Virus record (IMG/VR): IMGVR_UViG_3300024520_005334
Coordinates: 1 to 22,552 of that record
Length of the DNA stretch: 22,552 nt
Source: a virus
Strand: one strand, 5' to 3'
The translations under genes were made by a program, and so were the position numbers. The notes below the pieces were generated by a model that saw only the letters and a program-made list of their open reading frames with translations, was not told the DNA's origin and searched no databases. Numbering within the stretch: position 1 is the first letter of the stretch; each line of letters opens with the position of its first letter. This document shows, piece by piece, positions 1 through 7,685 of the stretch.

Positions 1-1
1 T

Positions 2-853
2 CTTATTTTAGATTCAGGACTTGAATTTATCTCAGTTGATGAAAATTGTGGTGTTAAAATCATGTCGGCACATAAAATTGTAGGGAGTGGCTGTGGTGCC
101 TTTGAAAATACAACGCCTAGGCGTTATGAAACTCTTGTTGTGGGATCAGGATTAGAGCTTATACAGAATCCTAGTACCTCGTGTGCCTGGACTGTTCATG
201 CTCCCCTAATAGTTCTAACGACTACTGGCAATATAAATGAAGGTCGTATTGAAGGTCAAAGTTTTAAGTATGATGCAAACTGTAACTCTGGAGCTGGATA
301 TTATGCCGGAGATACATTTTGTGCAGTTCCGAAATGTGGCAGTACCGTTAATAGTTGGGGACCATATTGTGCCACTAAGCCACCTAAATATTTATCAGTC
401 CTACAGGCTGGTGCAGGTATTGGTTTTACATCATGTGATGATTGTAGTTTGTTAATTTATAATAATTTACAGGTTCATGGATTCTCGGATACATTAAATT
501 GTAGTACAACCTGGAGATCAGTTCAAAATTACAGATTGGATTTTAATGAATCCTTTTCTTTATATGCTGGCCCTCTTGGAACAGCTTCTTGTGGGGTAGG
601 GCCACCTGAGGAATGGGATGTCGAAGGTAATACAAAAGTTCGTTTAAGTGTTAAACCTAATTCTGATTGGGAGTTACAATGTATTACAGGGTTGAATGTA
701 TCCTATGCTGATGGGTATGTCACAGATGTTGATATCTGCTGTGCTAAGCTAGAGGGACATCAGACTTGTAATGGTGAATGGATTATTACTACCGGAATAT
801 TCCCAGCGGGATGTACTACCAATAAAACATGTAATGTTACTACCCCTCTATAA
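2..853 (+). CDS. Cysteine-rich probable virion protein (5' end outside window)
   Basis: The reading frame is open from base 2, so the ATG at 62 is probably internal and the gene begins left of the window; 283 residues are visible before TAA at 851-853. I do not recognise a family. From residue M at base 62 onward there are 16 cysteines in 263 residues, including CDDC and CC pairs. The sequence is rich in Gly, Ser, Thr, Asn and aromatic residues with little charge, as in beta-rich phage tail, fibre or decoration proteins. Two short stretches look alike, one before and one after the ATG (SGLEFI and SGLELI, each followed by a cysteine within about 15 residues), suggesting a degenerate beta repeat. 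No membrane segment is visible. It lies 17 bases before the next plus-strand gene and probably shares its transcript. The structural role is inferred from composition and position only. Confidence 0.6.
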   Translation, partial: LILDSGLEFISVDENCGVKIMSAHKIVGSGCGAFENTTPRRYETLVVGSGLELIQNPSTSCAWTVHAPLIVLTTTGNINEGRIEGQSFKYDANCNSGAGYYAGDTFCAVPKCGSTVNSWGPYCATKPPKYLSVLQAGAGIGFTSCDDCSLLIYNNLQVHGFSDTLNCSTTWRSVQNYRLDFNESFSLYAGPLGTASCGVGPPEEWDVEGNTKVRLSVKPNSDWELQCITGLNVSYADGYVTDVDICCAKLEGHQTCNGEWIITTGIFPAGCTTNKTCNVTTPL

Positions 854-870
854 TATAAGGAGAAATTACT

Positions 871-1122
871 ATGGATCAAGCCGATCAAGCAAAAAGAATA
901 GATCAAGCAATTGAAGAACTGGAAAAAGAAGATATCCGGCTAGATAATTTCCAGGAGAAAGAGTCTCAAGGTTTAGGAGATTCCCTAGAGAAAGTTTTTA
1001 GCTTTTTTGGAATTACTGAAGAAGGTATCAAAGCTGTTACAGGGATGAGGGGGTGCGGCTGTCAAAAGCGTAAGCAGTTCCTCAACCGTATTTTTCCATA
1101 TAGAAAAAAGAAGGAGGACTAG
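871..1122 (+). CDS. Small phage protein with GCGC-x-KR motif
   Basis: An 83-residue protein with an AAGGAG ribosome binding site eight bases before the ATG. The N-terminal 45 residues are highly charged and predicted to be helical. Next comes a short hydrophobic helix (KVFSFFGI), then GMRGCGCQKRKQFLN at about 58-72 and a basic tail. Small proteins ending in a Cys-rich CGC/CGGCxKR..LN segment are common in phage genomes near structural genes and are generally uncharacterised. With only Cys62 and Cys64 in the motif, a single-chain zinc site would be incomplete, so metal binding could require a dimer. The stop codon lies in the left arm of the terminator hairpin. Function unknown. Confidence 0.75.
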   Translation: MDQADQAKRIDQAIEELEKEDIRLDNFQEKESQGLGDSLEKVFSFFGITEEGIKAVTGMRGCGCQKRKQFLNRIFPYRKKKED

Positions 1123-1141
1123 TCGATGTACTAGCCCTCCT
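1103..1141 (-). terminator. Terminator hairpin at the convergent gene junction
   Basis: Bases 1112-1122 and 1131-1141 form an 11-bp stem with one A-C mismatch and an 8-base loop. Read on the minus strand, the stem is followed by a T-rich run (complement of 1103-1110), the form of an intrinsic terminator for the long minus-strand array. On the plus strand there is only a weak T-rich tail, so termination of the plus-strand genes there is less certain. A second 6-bp hairpin (GTTCAC/GTGAAC, 1145-1150 with 1162-1167) sits beside it, reaching the stop codon of the last minus-strand gene. Confidence 0.65.
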
Positions 1142-1166
1142 CTTGTTCACACAATATTATAGTGAA

Positions 1167-1556
1167 CTAGGTAGTTTTTCTTTTAAAATGATACCAGCCT
1201 CCGTAAGGAAGATTCCCCCAATGGTCTTCGGCATAAGCTTCTTCATCAGCCCGCTCCTGCTGTTGAGTTTCAGATAGATTATTCCATCGGACCTTAGGAT
1301 AGATTTCTCCACCCTTTCCTTTTTTAGCACCAAAAATAAGTTTGGCACCACATTCCCGACAGACGATCTCTAGCCAGTCATTTTCATCCTTGTCCTTGCG
1401 ACAAACAAAGCGAACACTTGAGCTTTTACATTTACCACAATTAGTATGCTGAAAAACCTCTGTTAACCGTGCCGCCGCCTTAAAGACATCTACTTCTTTA
1501 TCGGCATCATCTTCAATCCACAAACCGTCATTAATTTTTACTCTTACTGTAGCCAT
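1167..1556 (-). CDS. Zinc-ribbon protein next to the annealing protein
   Basis: A 129-residue protein. A basic and acidic N-terminal region (MATVRVKINDG) leads into a zinc ribbon with knuckles C40-x2-C43 and C66-x2-C69, with an extra Cys52 between them. Its tail is rich in Trp, Tyr and Gly (WGNLPYGGWYHF). The arrangement CGKC, FVCR, CRECGAKL, FG..KGK resembles small zinc-ribbon proteins often found beside single-strand annealing proteins in phage genomes; this family resemblance is recalled, not computed. It lies three bases downstream of the probable annealing protein and is the last gene of the minus-strand array, ending beside the terminator. It is probably a DNA-binding accessory of recombination. 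Exact function unknown. Confidence 0.7.
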   Translation of the reverse strand: MATVRVKINDGLWIEDDADKEVDVFKAAARLTEVFQHTNCGKCKSSSVRFVCRKDKDENDWLEIVCRECGAKLIFGAKKGKGGEIYPKVRWNNLSETQQQERADEEAYAEDHWGNLPYGGWYHFKRKTT

Positions 1557-1559
1557 TTC

Positions 1560-2309
1560 TTAGCCTCCAAATTTCTCTTGCCAGTCTTCTTGATAACCCA
1601 GTAGACTTTCTTCAATACTGGATTGGTTACGTTGATATTCTGCTATTTTATTCATGATGAAACGACCATCAATATTCTTCACTTCACTAAGCTTTTTGGC
1701 GGCGGACGCGACACTTTTAATAATTTTTATAGCATCAATATTATTCCTTTTACATAGTTGATTAATAGCTAATTTTTGTTGATCATTTAAAGGATCGTTA
1801 GCCGTGTCATCATCCTCATCTGCTTGATTATTCACTAATTCCTCCGCTGTTTGGACTCGTATCTTTAAAGCACGTCTCAAAGCCTTACCTTCCGCTCGGG
1901 TACATGCAGTAGCTACAACATGCTGATTAAAAGGATGAGGCAGATCTTTACCATCGACATCGACACAGGCACTGATCTCGATTAAACCCTTGCCATCATA
2001 TCTATCAATAACCAGACTATGCTTTACTGTTGCATGCCCTAGTCGGTCAGTAGGTGAAGAGATAGGATCAGAATTACTAACTAAGATTTGTCCGTAGACA
2101 TCTTCTGTTACTCTTCGTAGACCGTCAGTTGTAGGACTTCCTTGCCACAACTCATGATCCGCCAACTGGTCTAAAATAAAGTTAACATATTCAGGGGAAG
2201 TAGGAGATGGGTAGTCAGGGGTATTTTCTTCCTCCGAGCATTCATCTTCTACCATTTCTTCAACTATGTCTTCAATCATTTCTATTCTATCCTCTTTAAC
2301 TTTACTCAT
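1560..2309 (-). CDS. Probable single-strand DNA annealing protein
   Basis: A 249-residue protein. An acidic N-terminal tail (about 1-35) leads into a compact alpha/beta core (about 40-160). The core ends in the segment ACTRAEGKALRRALKIR, a pattern typical of phage Rad52/Sak/Erf-like annealing proteins (A.ArAEgRALRkALkl). An acidic linker (ADEDDDTAND) separates it from a small C-terminal helical domain (about 170-225, NDQQKLAINQLCKRN) like those on many recombination proteins. It would pair single-stranded DNA during replication-linked recombination, together with the neighbouring zinc-ribbon protein and possibly the Cas4-like nuclease. Its ATG overlaps the stop of the upstream endonuclease gene by four bases. 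The assignment rests on a short motif and context; another single-strand DNA-binding role is possible. Confidence 0.55.
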   Translation of the reverse strand: MSKVKEDRIEMIEDIVEEMVEDECSEEENTPDYPSPTSPEYVNFILDQLADHELWQGSPTTDGLRRVTEDVYGQILVSNSDPISSPTDRLGHATVKHSLVIDRYDGKGLIEISACVDVDGKDLPHPFNQHVVATACTRAEGKALRRALKIRVQTAEELVNNQADEDDDTANDPLNDQQKLAINQLCKRNNIDAIKIIKSVASAAKKLSEVKNIDGRFIMNKIAEYQRNQSSIEESLLGYQEDWQEKFGG

Positions 2310-3094
2310 ACTTCAAAATACCTCTTGTCTTTAGGTGGGAATTTACTTTTAATGTCAGCTAAAATACTCAGAACTTGATCACAGATATATCTATTATTTC
2401 TTTGTGATTCCCGTTTAGTTAATTTTACTCTGAGAAGTACCATTCCGGCGGATAAAATTAGACCATTTTTCTGTAAATCTGCCGCCTGACGCCGCTGGAG
2501 TTTATCTTCCCCATACACCGGCTCAAAGTGCAACGGCCCATCGATCTCAACAGCAGTCCGGATTGAGGGGATATATAGGTCTATGTGGAACTTTTCATTC
2601 TGAAGTATCTGCTCCTTATGCTTTTCTACTCTATATCCAGCTCGAACAAGCATTTCAAACAGGTGGTTTTCCATCTTAGAGCCATTTTGAGACGCCTCCT
2701 GCAACGCCTCCGAGCTTTTTTTAAAAAACTCCGCACGCTCACTAGGGGTTTTTTTATTCCAGCTTATCCTGCCTATCTCAGAGCGACCAATCTTCTCTTC
2801 TTCACTGAGTTCATCCCATACTTTCCCTTGACTTTCACTAATTTTTTTCTTAGTCTCTAGGGATACAGATTTACCCTCAGTTGGATGCTGCTGACGCCCT
2901 TCTGAAAGGGCCACTTTTTGAGCGTCAGATTTATCGCGAGACTTAATTCCTAATGCTAAAGCATCTCTTCGTACCTTATTAGGGTATGTCTCAAGTATCG
3001 AAGCAATTTCTACCCAGCTCATATTACTTTGGTTGTAGAATGTTTCATAGGCTTCTAACCTTTCTTCATCATAACTATTAAAGAAATCATTCAT
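2306..3094 (-). CDS. Free-standing EDxHD (Vsr-like) homing endonuclease
   Basis: A 262-residue protein of three parts. An N-terminal helix-turn-helix (about 24-52) reads SWVEIASIL...VRRDALALGI. A NUMOD3-like basic helix follows at about 75-95 (SLETKKKISESQGKVW). The C-terminal nuclease domain runs from about 138 to 228. That domain fits the EDxHD group typified by I-Bth0305I of phage 0305phi8-36: E142 in MENHL, D172 in HIDLYIP, D185 and H189 in VEIDGPLHF, and D206 in AADLQKNG. Such enzymes cut one phage target and spread their own gene. This one is not inside an intron or intein; its ATG overlaps the preceding gene's stop by four bases, and its own stop overlaps the next start. Its target cannot be read from the window. 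All key residues appear present. Confidence 0.82.
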   Translation of the reverse strand: MNDFFNSYDEERLEAYETFYNQSNMSWVEIASILETYPNKVRRDALALGIKSRDKSDAQKVALSEGRQQHPTEGKSVSLETKKKISESQGKVWDELSEEEKIGRSEIGRISWNKKTPSERAEFFKKSSEALQEASQNGSKMENHLFEMLVRAGYRVEKHKEQILQNEKFHIDLYIPSIRTAVEIDGPLHFEPVYGEDKLQRRQAADLQKNGLILSAGMVLLRVKLTKRESQRNNRYICDQVLSILADIKSKFPPKDKRYFEV

Positions 3095-3537
3095 AATATC
3101 ACCGTCTTTAACCTTTCCTTATCCCAGTTGTAGACTACTCCGCAAGGCTTCTTGCAGATTTGAGATAGAACATTAGCATGACTATTGCTTCTAGAGATCA
3201 ATTCTATCTCATCATTATACAAGACCCTATCTAGTTGTTTATTAAGAAGCCCGTTCATATTCATCCAGTCTAATTGCCATATATAAAAGTATTTTTTACT
3301 AGCAGTAAGAGAGTTAGCTAAAATCTGGGTACTAAATAGAGAGGTACTAATTAATATGCCTGGGTGATGTAAAGCTTCCAGTTGTTGCATTATAGCAAAT
3401 TTATTATTCATTGGCAAACTGTTAACTTTGTTTGTAAATAGATAACAGTCGTCAGTTGCCGATAGTTCATTCAATGTTTTAAACATAAAGTAGTGCTGAG
3501 ATGATCCAAACACCTCATCAACTATAATACCAATCAT
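3091..3537 (-). CDS. GT-B N-terminal-domain-like protein (half glycosyltransferase)
   Basis: A 148-residue protein resembling the N-terminal Rossmann domain of a GT-B glycosyltransferase. It opens with a hydrophobic strand (MIGIIVDE) and a helix, has a Y-x-Y-x-W-Q-L-D-W segment at about 85-93, and ends with the pattern in which a residue stretch (IELISRSNSHA) precedes a final strand. No C-terminal donor-binding domain follows, so it is about half a usual GT-B enzyme. It may act with a separately encoded partner or be a remnant. It sits in a run of sugar-transfer-like genes with four-base overlaps. Fold inferred by eye; activity uncertain. Confidence 0.45.
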   Translation of the reverse strand: MIGIIVDEVFGSSQHYFMFKTLNELSATDDCYLFTNKVNSLPMNNKFAIMQQLEALHHPGILISTSLFSTQILANSLTASKKYFYIWQLDWMNMNGLLNKQLDRVLYNDEIELISRSNSHANVLSQICKKPCGVVYNWDKERLKTVIL

Positions 3538-4364
3538 GTTATTGCTCCTGTTTCATAAACTTTCGCCGCCTCTGCTATCTTAGCACGATCCAATTTTGTA
3601 AAGATTTTAGTAACGATACCATGATAGGTATCTAATGCTCTATCATCAAAACAGAAATTCGCTTTGGGTGGCACAGCGGCTCGTTGTCTACATTGTACTA
3701 ATAAATCATCTAAATTAGAAAAAGAATAATCGGTAGGCCCATTTAAAATAAAAGGATGACAGTTACAGAATAATGCATCACGAAATCTTTCTAAATTAAA
3801 ACCTACATATATTTTAGAAGAATTAAGTACATGACCATAGTCTAAAGGTTCTAGTGCCCCAAGATAATTTGGGAAATGAAATATATTGGAGCCGTAGATT
3901 TTAGTGGGAAAATTATGACATAGGGTACGAAGACAGAGTGATATAAAACTGTCGTTGGTGTCTATACTATCAGTAAAAACAGTCACTATACTATTAAACT
4001 TATCGATATATTCTCGTTTTCGTAGGTCCACTAAATTAGTAAAGTAGTCAAGAAAAAGATTACCCCCGACAAGTTTCTGCTCCATAACCACAGTTAGGTC
4101 TGGCGTACCATTGGTAGGCAATAAACTATTGAATTTTAAAAATACGAATTGGGTGTCGGGGAATTCTTCTTGAGCAAATTTTATTGTATTGTCGGCAATC
4201 ATCATATCATGATAGAAAATGACATCGGCCTTTACTTCTTGTAGTACATCAAACAGTGGCTTTTGATTACTATCCCATATAAATGTGGTAGGGTTTACCG
4301 AGGCTATTGCTTGAGCCAAACCCTGAATCCTTATATCATTATGTTGTGAGAAAATTATATTCAT
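3534..4364 (-). CDS. GT-B glycosyltransferase-like protein (CgeB-type)
   Basis: A 276-residue protein with two alpha/beta halves. The first half opens MNIIFSQHND and contains a strand at VIFYHD. The second half, from about residue 126, carries IVTVFTDSID, then KIYGSNIFHFPNYLGAL, then the donor-side block LNSSKIYVGFNLERFRDALFCNCHPFIL. That block follows the CgeB/YkvP pattern of spore and phage glycosyltransferase-like proteins (N.SKI..G......R..DAL.C...PF). It would transfer a sugar from a nucleotide donor; the acceptor is unknown. The usual E-x7-E donor motif is replaced by this CgeB-type block. It overlaps both neighbours by four bases, so it is probably co-translated with the rest of the cluster. 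Confidence 0.6.
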   Translation of the reverse strand: MNIIFSQHNDIRIQGLAQAIASVNPTTFIWDSNQKPLFDVLQEVKADVIFYHDMMIADNTIKFAQEEFPDTQFVFLKFNSLLPTNGTPDLTVVMEQKLVGGNLFLDYFTNLVDLRKREYIDKFNSIVTVFTDSIDTNDSFISLCLRTLCHNFPTKIYGSNIFHFPNYLGALEPLDYGHVLNSSKIYVGFNLERFRDALFCNCHPFILNGPTDYSFSNLDDLLVQCRQRAAVPPKANFCFDDRALDTYHGIVTKIFTKLDRAKIAEAAKVYETGAIT

Positions 4365-5059
4365 ACTAGAGTTAATGCCTTTTCAAGATCCTTATTAGTG
4401 TCAATATCAATTATGTTCGCTTTAGGGTCTACACAACTAACGAATTTACCTCCACGAGATAAAATCTGATTAATTGCTTCGAATCCAAACATATTAAAAT
4501 TGCTAGGATTCCAACAAATCTCCTTTAAAATTTTAAGTTCACGACCCTTAAAGAAACTAATTTGTCCCCACTTAGTTGGGAGGTCATACATCAGATTTTC
4601 TATTTTGTCTCTATTAATTATACAGCCCACCTCCTTGTCTCCCATAATAGTCGGTCCTACGAGTAGAGATGACTGATTTAAGTTTATAGCTTGTAGTGCC
4701 TTATCATTAAAAACAAGATCACCATAGAGAACTAAGACATCATGTTTAGCGGCCCGAAGACCCATTCCTATACTTCTCACGACGTTGGTAGTTTCAAATC
4801 GCTCATTTTCTATCTTAATTATACTGTTGGGTGTATGAGACATAAGCTTAATAGACTCAAATCCAGTAACCAATATGATATTAGCTGTAGGGAAACTTCT
4901 TTTTATACTTTTTAACTGTCTCTCAATGATATTGGATTTATGGATAGGAATTAATGATTTAGGACCGTGAGATTTCATCCGTTTTCCCAGTCCCGCAGCC
5001 GGGATAATAATATCTATTTCCGTTGGCTGAGATATTGTTTTGATATGTCTAATGCTCAT
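4361..5059 (-). CDS. Sugar-1-phosphate-type nucleotidyltransferase
   Basis: A 232-residue GT-A fold nucleotidyltransferase. The signature PAAGLGKRM...GPKSLIPI (about 20-38) is the NTP-binding loop of the GlmU/RmlA/MobA superfamily, with the conserved Lys after Gly-Pro. YGDLVF near 112-117 places the metal-binding Asp (D114). Near the C terminus, PKANIIDIDTNKDLEKA matches the D-x-D/T region that closes the active site in this group (usually WIDIDTPEDL). It would activate a sugar or amino-alcohol phosphate with CTP, UTP or dTTP to make the donor used by neighbouring transferases. The substrate cannot be read from sequence. Length is close to single-domain members, with no C-terminal acyltransferase. 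Four-base overlaps on both sides. Confidence 0.8.
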   Translation of the reverse strand: MSIRHIKTISQPTEIDIIIPAAGLGKRMKSHGPKSLIPIHKSNIIERQLKSIKRSFPTANIILVTGFESIKLMSHTPNSIIKIENERFETTNVVRSIGMGLRAAKHDVLVLYGDLVFNDKALQAINLNQSSLLVGPTIMGDKEVGCIINRDKIENLMYDLPTKWGQISFFKGRELKILKEICWNPSNFNMFGFEAINQILSRGGKFVSCVDPKANIIDIDTNKDLEKALTLV

Positions 5060-5526
5060 AGCGAATGATATGTTATAATTAGAGGATCGGGAATGTGTAA
5101 AAACATTTTATCTTGATTAACGAGGTGATTCATTACTTGTATTTTCGATTGAGGTACGTCTTCAAATTTAAAAGAAGACCGTAAATTTACAAAAAAGCTT
5201 ACATCAGGAATTTCATCACCGCTAAAGTAGTCTACAAATTGATAGCCGTTTGAATCTATAATAACATCTGTAAAAATAAATTCTATCTCAGGATAGTACT
5301 CAAAAAGTCCCGTTATAATTTCCTCCAAATCCTGGTGTTCTATGCGAGTATTTTCACCGATAAAAGCAATAAGATTTGATGATAAAAGTGGGTTATATAA
5401 TTCCGTCAGATGTAAGTTAAAGAACTCATGCTCGGGAAAGCCCTGAGTGTTTCTTACTACTTTATAACCATCCGGAAGAGGGTAATCATTGTTAACCAAG
5501 AAGGTTATTTTGTTATGCTGGGACAT
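5056..5526 (-). CDS. Small GT-A-like protein
   Basis: A 156-residue protein. Its order of strands resembles the middle of a GT2-type GT-A fold. It opens KITFLVNNDYP, has a segment LLSSNLIAFIGENTRI where a DXD region would lie (here GEN, not DXD), then IEFIFTDVIIDSNGYQFVDYF and SFFVNLRSSFKF, as in many short phage glycosyltransferase-like proteins. The missing canonical DXD and short length make catalytic activity doubtful. It may be a partner subunit or a degenerate copy. Its start lies inside the end of the upstream gene (22-base overlap). Confidence 0.4.
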   Translation of the reverse strand: MSQHNKITFLVNNDYPLPDGYKVVRNTQGFPEHEFFNLHLTELYNPLLSSNLIAFIGENTRIEHQDLEEIITGLFEYYPEIEFIFTDVIIDSNGYQFVDYFSGDEIPDVSFFVNLRSSFKFEDVPQSKIQVMNHLVNQDKMFLHIPDPLIITYHSL

Positions 5527-6353
5527 ATATCTTCCACCCTATGAATAAAGGATGCTCCATTATCTTCAAATTCTAGTAGTTTATCTTCTAAGTGGATGCC
5601 AAAGGCATTACCACTATGCTTCTTATGTAAGGTTTTATTAACTATCATACCATTTAAATCATCTAGTGGTGTTACAAAACCGAGCTGCATCATTTTTATT
5701 AATATAGCATCGTTTAAATTCTTACTAAAGTCTTCTGGGATATTAAAGTTTGCCCTAAAGGCTGTATACATAGGATATGGTAATTTAACTGTACTGTCAA
5801 ATACTAAGTCTAGGAGTGCTCTATCTGTCAGATCTCCGTCATAAACATTTTTTAAACTAAATTGATGAAAATTAAGATCAGTCAGCAACTCTAATAGATG
5901 ACTCGGTTTTTCAAAATTGGTAGGATTTTCCGAGTAAGGTAAGTATTGTTTGTTGATTACTGTAACAAGATTTGGTTCTATCTCTTGTGTATTCTTTAGA
6001 TTCTTTAAGATCCGTTTTAAATCGATAAAATGATGAGTAGGCTCAAAAAATACGATTACTTGATAAGCACATTTGGTTGAGAGCTTAGTAATTTTTTCCC
6101 ACATATTCCTTGGATGGCTTTTCATAACTTCTTCGTTGCGGTAGAATAGACAGAATCTACCATTGATTAACGAGAAATTTGTATCGGTATCATCGAAGAC
6201 CTCAAGAATTTCTACCCCAGCATCTCTGTAATCCTGAAGTTTATTTAGAGCACAACCAGTCTGCGTCTTATCTTTAAACTCCGCAAAGACACAATGACGA
6301 CATGTTGTATGAACATAGCTTACTTCAATATCTTGTCTTACTTCTTCGGTCAT
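5505..6353 (-). CDS. Four-cysteine N-terminal domain plus GT-A-like domain
   Basis: A 282-residue protein. The first 72 residues hold C18-x2-C21-x12-C34-x33-C68 in the setting CRHCVFAEF..KTQTGCAL...INGRFCLFYR. This could bind zinc or an iron-sulfur cluster. The rest, from about 90, looks like a GT-A fold: AYQVIVFFEP and LVTVINKQ strands in the first half, then FNIPEDFSKNLNDAI and NGMIVNKTLHKKHSGN near the C terminus, as in phage GT2-like proteins. I recall similar four-cysteine openings in other large-phage proteins within sugar-transfer clusters, but no function has been established to my knowledge. It overlaps the preceding gene by four bases. Confidence 0.5.
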   Translation of the reverse strand: MTEEVRQDIEVSYVHTTCRHCVFAEFKDKTQTGCALNKLQDYRDAGVEILEVFDDTDTNFSLINGRFCLFYRNEEVMKSHPRNMWEKITKLSTKCAYQVIVFFEPTHHFIDLKRILKNLKNTQEIEPNLVTVINKQYLPYSENPTNFEKPSHLLELLTDLNFHQFSLKNVYDGDLTDRALLDLVFDSTVKLPYPMYTAFRANFNIPEDFSKNLNDAILIKMMQLGFVTPLDDLNGMIVNKTLHKKHSGNAFGIHLEDKLLEFEDNGASFIHRVEDICPSITK

Positions 6354-6742
6354 GGTCGTATGATCTCCAAAAAATAACGTCCCTCTTTTAGTCCGGCGAA
6401 CTTAACGGTCCATTCCTTCTTCATAAAGTAATCTTTTAATGCAGCAACAGAATAAAGATTATTAGCCTTTTTGAAAATAAGAGTTGAAGCGTCACTTAAA
6501 CTAATTCCCCCATAATGAACACGTCTACATATATCGGCAGCATCGATACCTTCTAAAATCAATGTACCTTTCTTTCGTAATTTACCCTCCACTAATTCTA
6601 AGATATTAGAACTGGTTGATTTTTCCAGCACATCTTGTACAACAATCCGTGTAAAGAACGCATCGGGTGCCAGAATAAAATCGGCCTCAGTCATATCCTG
6701 ATCCTCTTGCTTCTCTAATACTAATTTTACTTCCTTAAACAT
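6350..6742 (-). CDS. Methyltransferase-like protein (class I SAM fold, C-terminal part)
   Basis: A 130-residue protein starting at the ATG at 6742, six bases after GAGAG. An earlier in-frame ATG at 6799 would overlap the upstream gene by 65 bases and is less likely. The order KKGTLILEGIDAADICRRVHYGGIS, then a run of small helices, then LYSVAALKDYFMKKEWTVKFAGL, then YFLEIIRP matches the later strands of class I SAM-dependent methyltransferases (typically LrpGGrLvieg...yS...l...L...G). The N-terminal glycine-rich SAM loop is not evident, so binding of SAM is uncertain. In a sugar cluster it could methylate a sugar or an acceptor, or be a structural relic. Short for the family. Confidence 0.5.
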   Translation of the reverse strand: MFKEVKLVLEKQEDQDMTEADFILAPDAFFTRIVVQDVLEKSTSSNILELVEGKLRKKGTLILEGIDAADICRRVHYGGISLSDASTLIFKKANNLYSVAALKDYFMKKEWTVKFAGLKEGRYFLEIIRP

Positions 6743-7685
6743 AGCTATCTCTCGTATAGGATATAGTTTGGGCATAGTCGAACAGACGATTCCACCCATC
6801 TAAAAATTGTTGCGGCGAATGTTGTTTAATATATTCAAGGGCATTATCACGAATATGAGACATATTCTTTACGGCCTTTAAATGTTTTATAACTAGAGGG
6901 TCATTAAGCAAATTCATATCTTCGATTAATAGAGCACTAGGTTGGCCTATAATTTCGAATACATCATGACTATTAAAGGTTATCACGGGTATCCCCAGAG
7001 CCATTGCTTCTAGCATTCTAATGGTAACTGCTTTCCACAAATTAAGATAAAAAGCTGCAAAGGAAAGACTGACGGTATATTTGTTATCTATATTAAGGGG
7101 GAGACTCTCTAAATACCCTTTAGGTAAATCACTATCAATAGCAATTAAGTTATTGTTCTGGAAATCAATTTGTTCTCTCTCTACTGGATTGTGGGGTAAA
7201 TTTATAGTAGTAGAAAAAGAAGAATAGTTAGATGTCCATGAGTCGGTAATAAACTGAGAGCTACCTACTGATACAACCTCGCTACGCAGTAACAGTTGTT
7301 CAGGGTTATTTACAATCAAATTAGTGTGGATTGGGTGTTGTGATCTTGTTGGCATACATGCTAAATCTACAACAATAATGGGGATGTGCCAATTTTGAGA
7401 TAAGGCCCGTGCCCGTTCCCAATGATGCAAACGATTAAATACAATAATAAAATCATAGTATCTTTGGCAAGCCATTACATAAGTTGGATAACGATGTAGA
7501 TTGATAGGGGTATTTGTTGCGTCCCGTTTCCACTGAGAATCATACATATCATTAAAGATATAGAAGTTGTGGCCGGTCTTACATAATTGAGTTATATAAT
7601 CCTCTTCATTATCGCATAGTAGAATAATATTTAACTTATCATCTGTTCTTGTCACTGTCCTAATAATATTTTCTATTGTATACAT
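6735..7685 (-). CDS. GT-B glycosyltransferase (GT1/GT4-like)
   Basis: A 316-residue GT-B type protein. Early strands (LNIILLCDN, YDFIIVFNRL, IPIIVVDLA) fit the acceptor-side Rossmann domain. The donor-side domain includes FYLNLWKAVTIRMLEAMALGIPVITF at about 213-238, the conserved stretch in which Glu (here in RMLEAMALG) contacts the donor nucleotide. The C-terminal helix (QFLDGWNRLFDYA) closes the fold. The canonical first Glu of E-x7-E is not obvious. It likely transfers a sugar from a nucleotide donor; acceptor unknown. Its start overlaps the upstream glycosyltransferase gene by 13 bases. Confidence 0.68.
   Translation of the reverse strand: MYTIENIIRTVTRTDDKLNIILLCDNEEDYITQLCKTGHNFYIFNDMYDSQWKRDATNTPINLHRYPTYVMACQRYYDFIIVFNRLHHWERARALSQNWHIPIIVVDLACMPTRSQHPIHTNLIVNNPEQLLLRSEVVSVGSSQFITDSWTSNYSSFSTTINLPHNPVEREQIDFQNNNLIAIDSDLPKGYLESLPLNIDNKYTVSLSFAAFYLNLWKAVTIRMLEAMALGIPVITFNSHDVFEIIGQPSALLIEDMNLLNDPLVIKHLKAVKNMSHIRDNALEYIKQHSPQQFLDGWNRLFDYAQTISYTRDSYV

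Noticed and set aside
1157-1351. 64-residue minus-strand frame overlapping the zinc-ribbon gene
   Set aside because: It lies in another frame of a convincing gene (CxxC pairs at 40/43 and 66/69) and shows no recognisable protein features.
6743-6799. Earlier ATG for the methyltransferase-like gene at 6799
   Set aside because: It would overlap the preceding gene by 65 bases; the ATG at 6742 has GAGAG six bases before it and an 8-base overlap.
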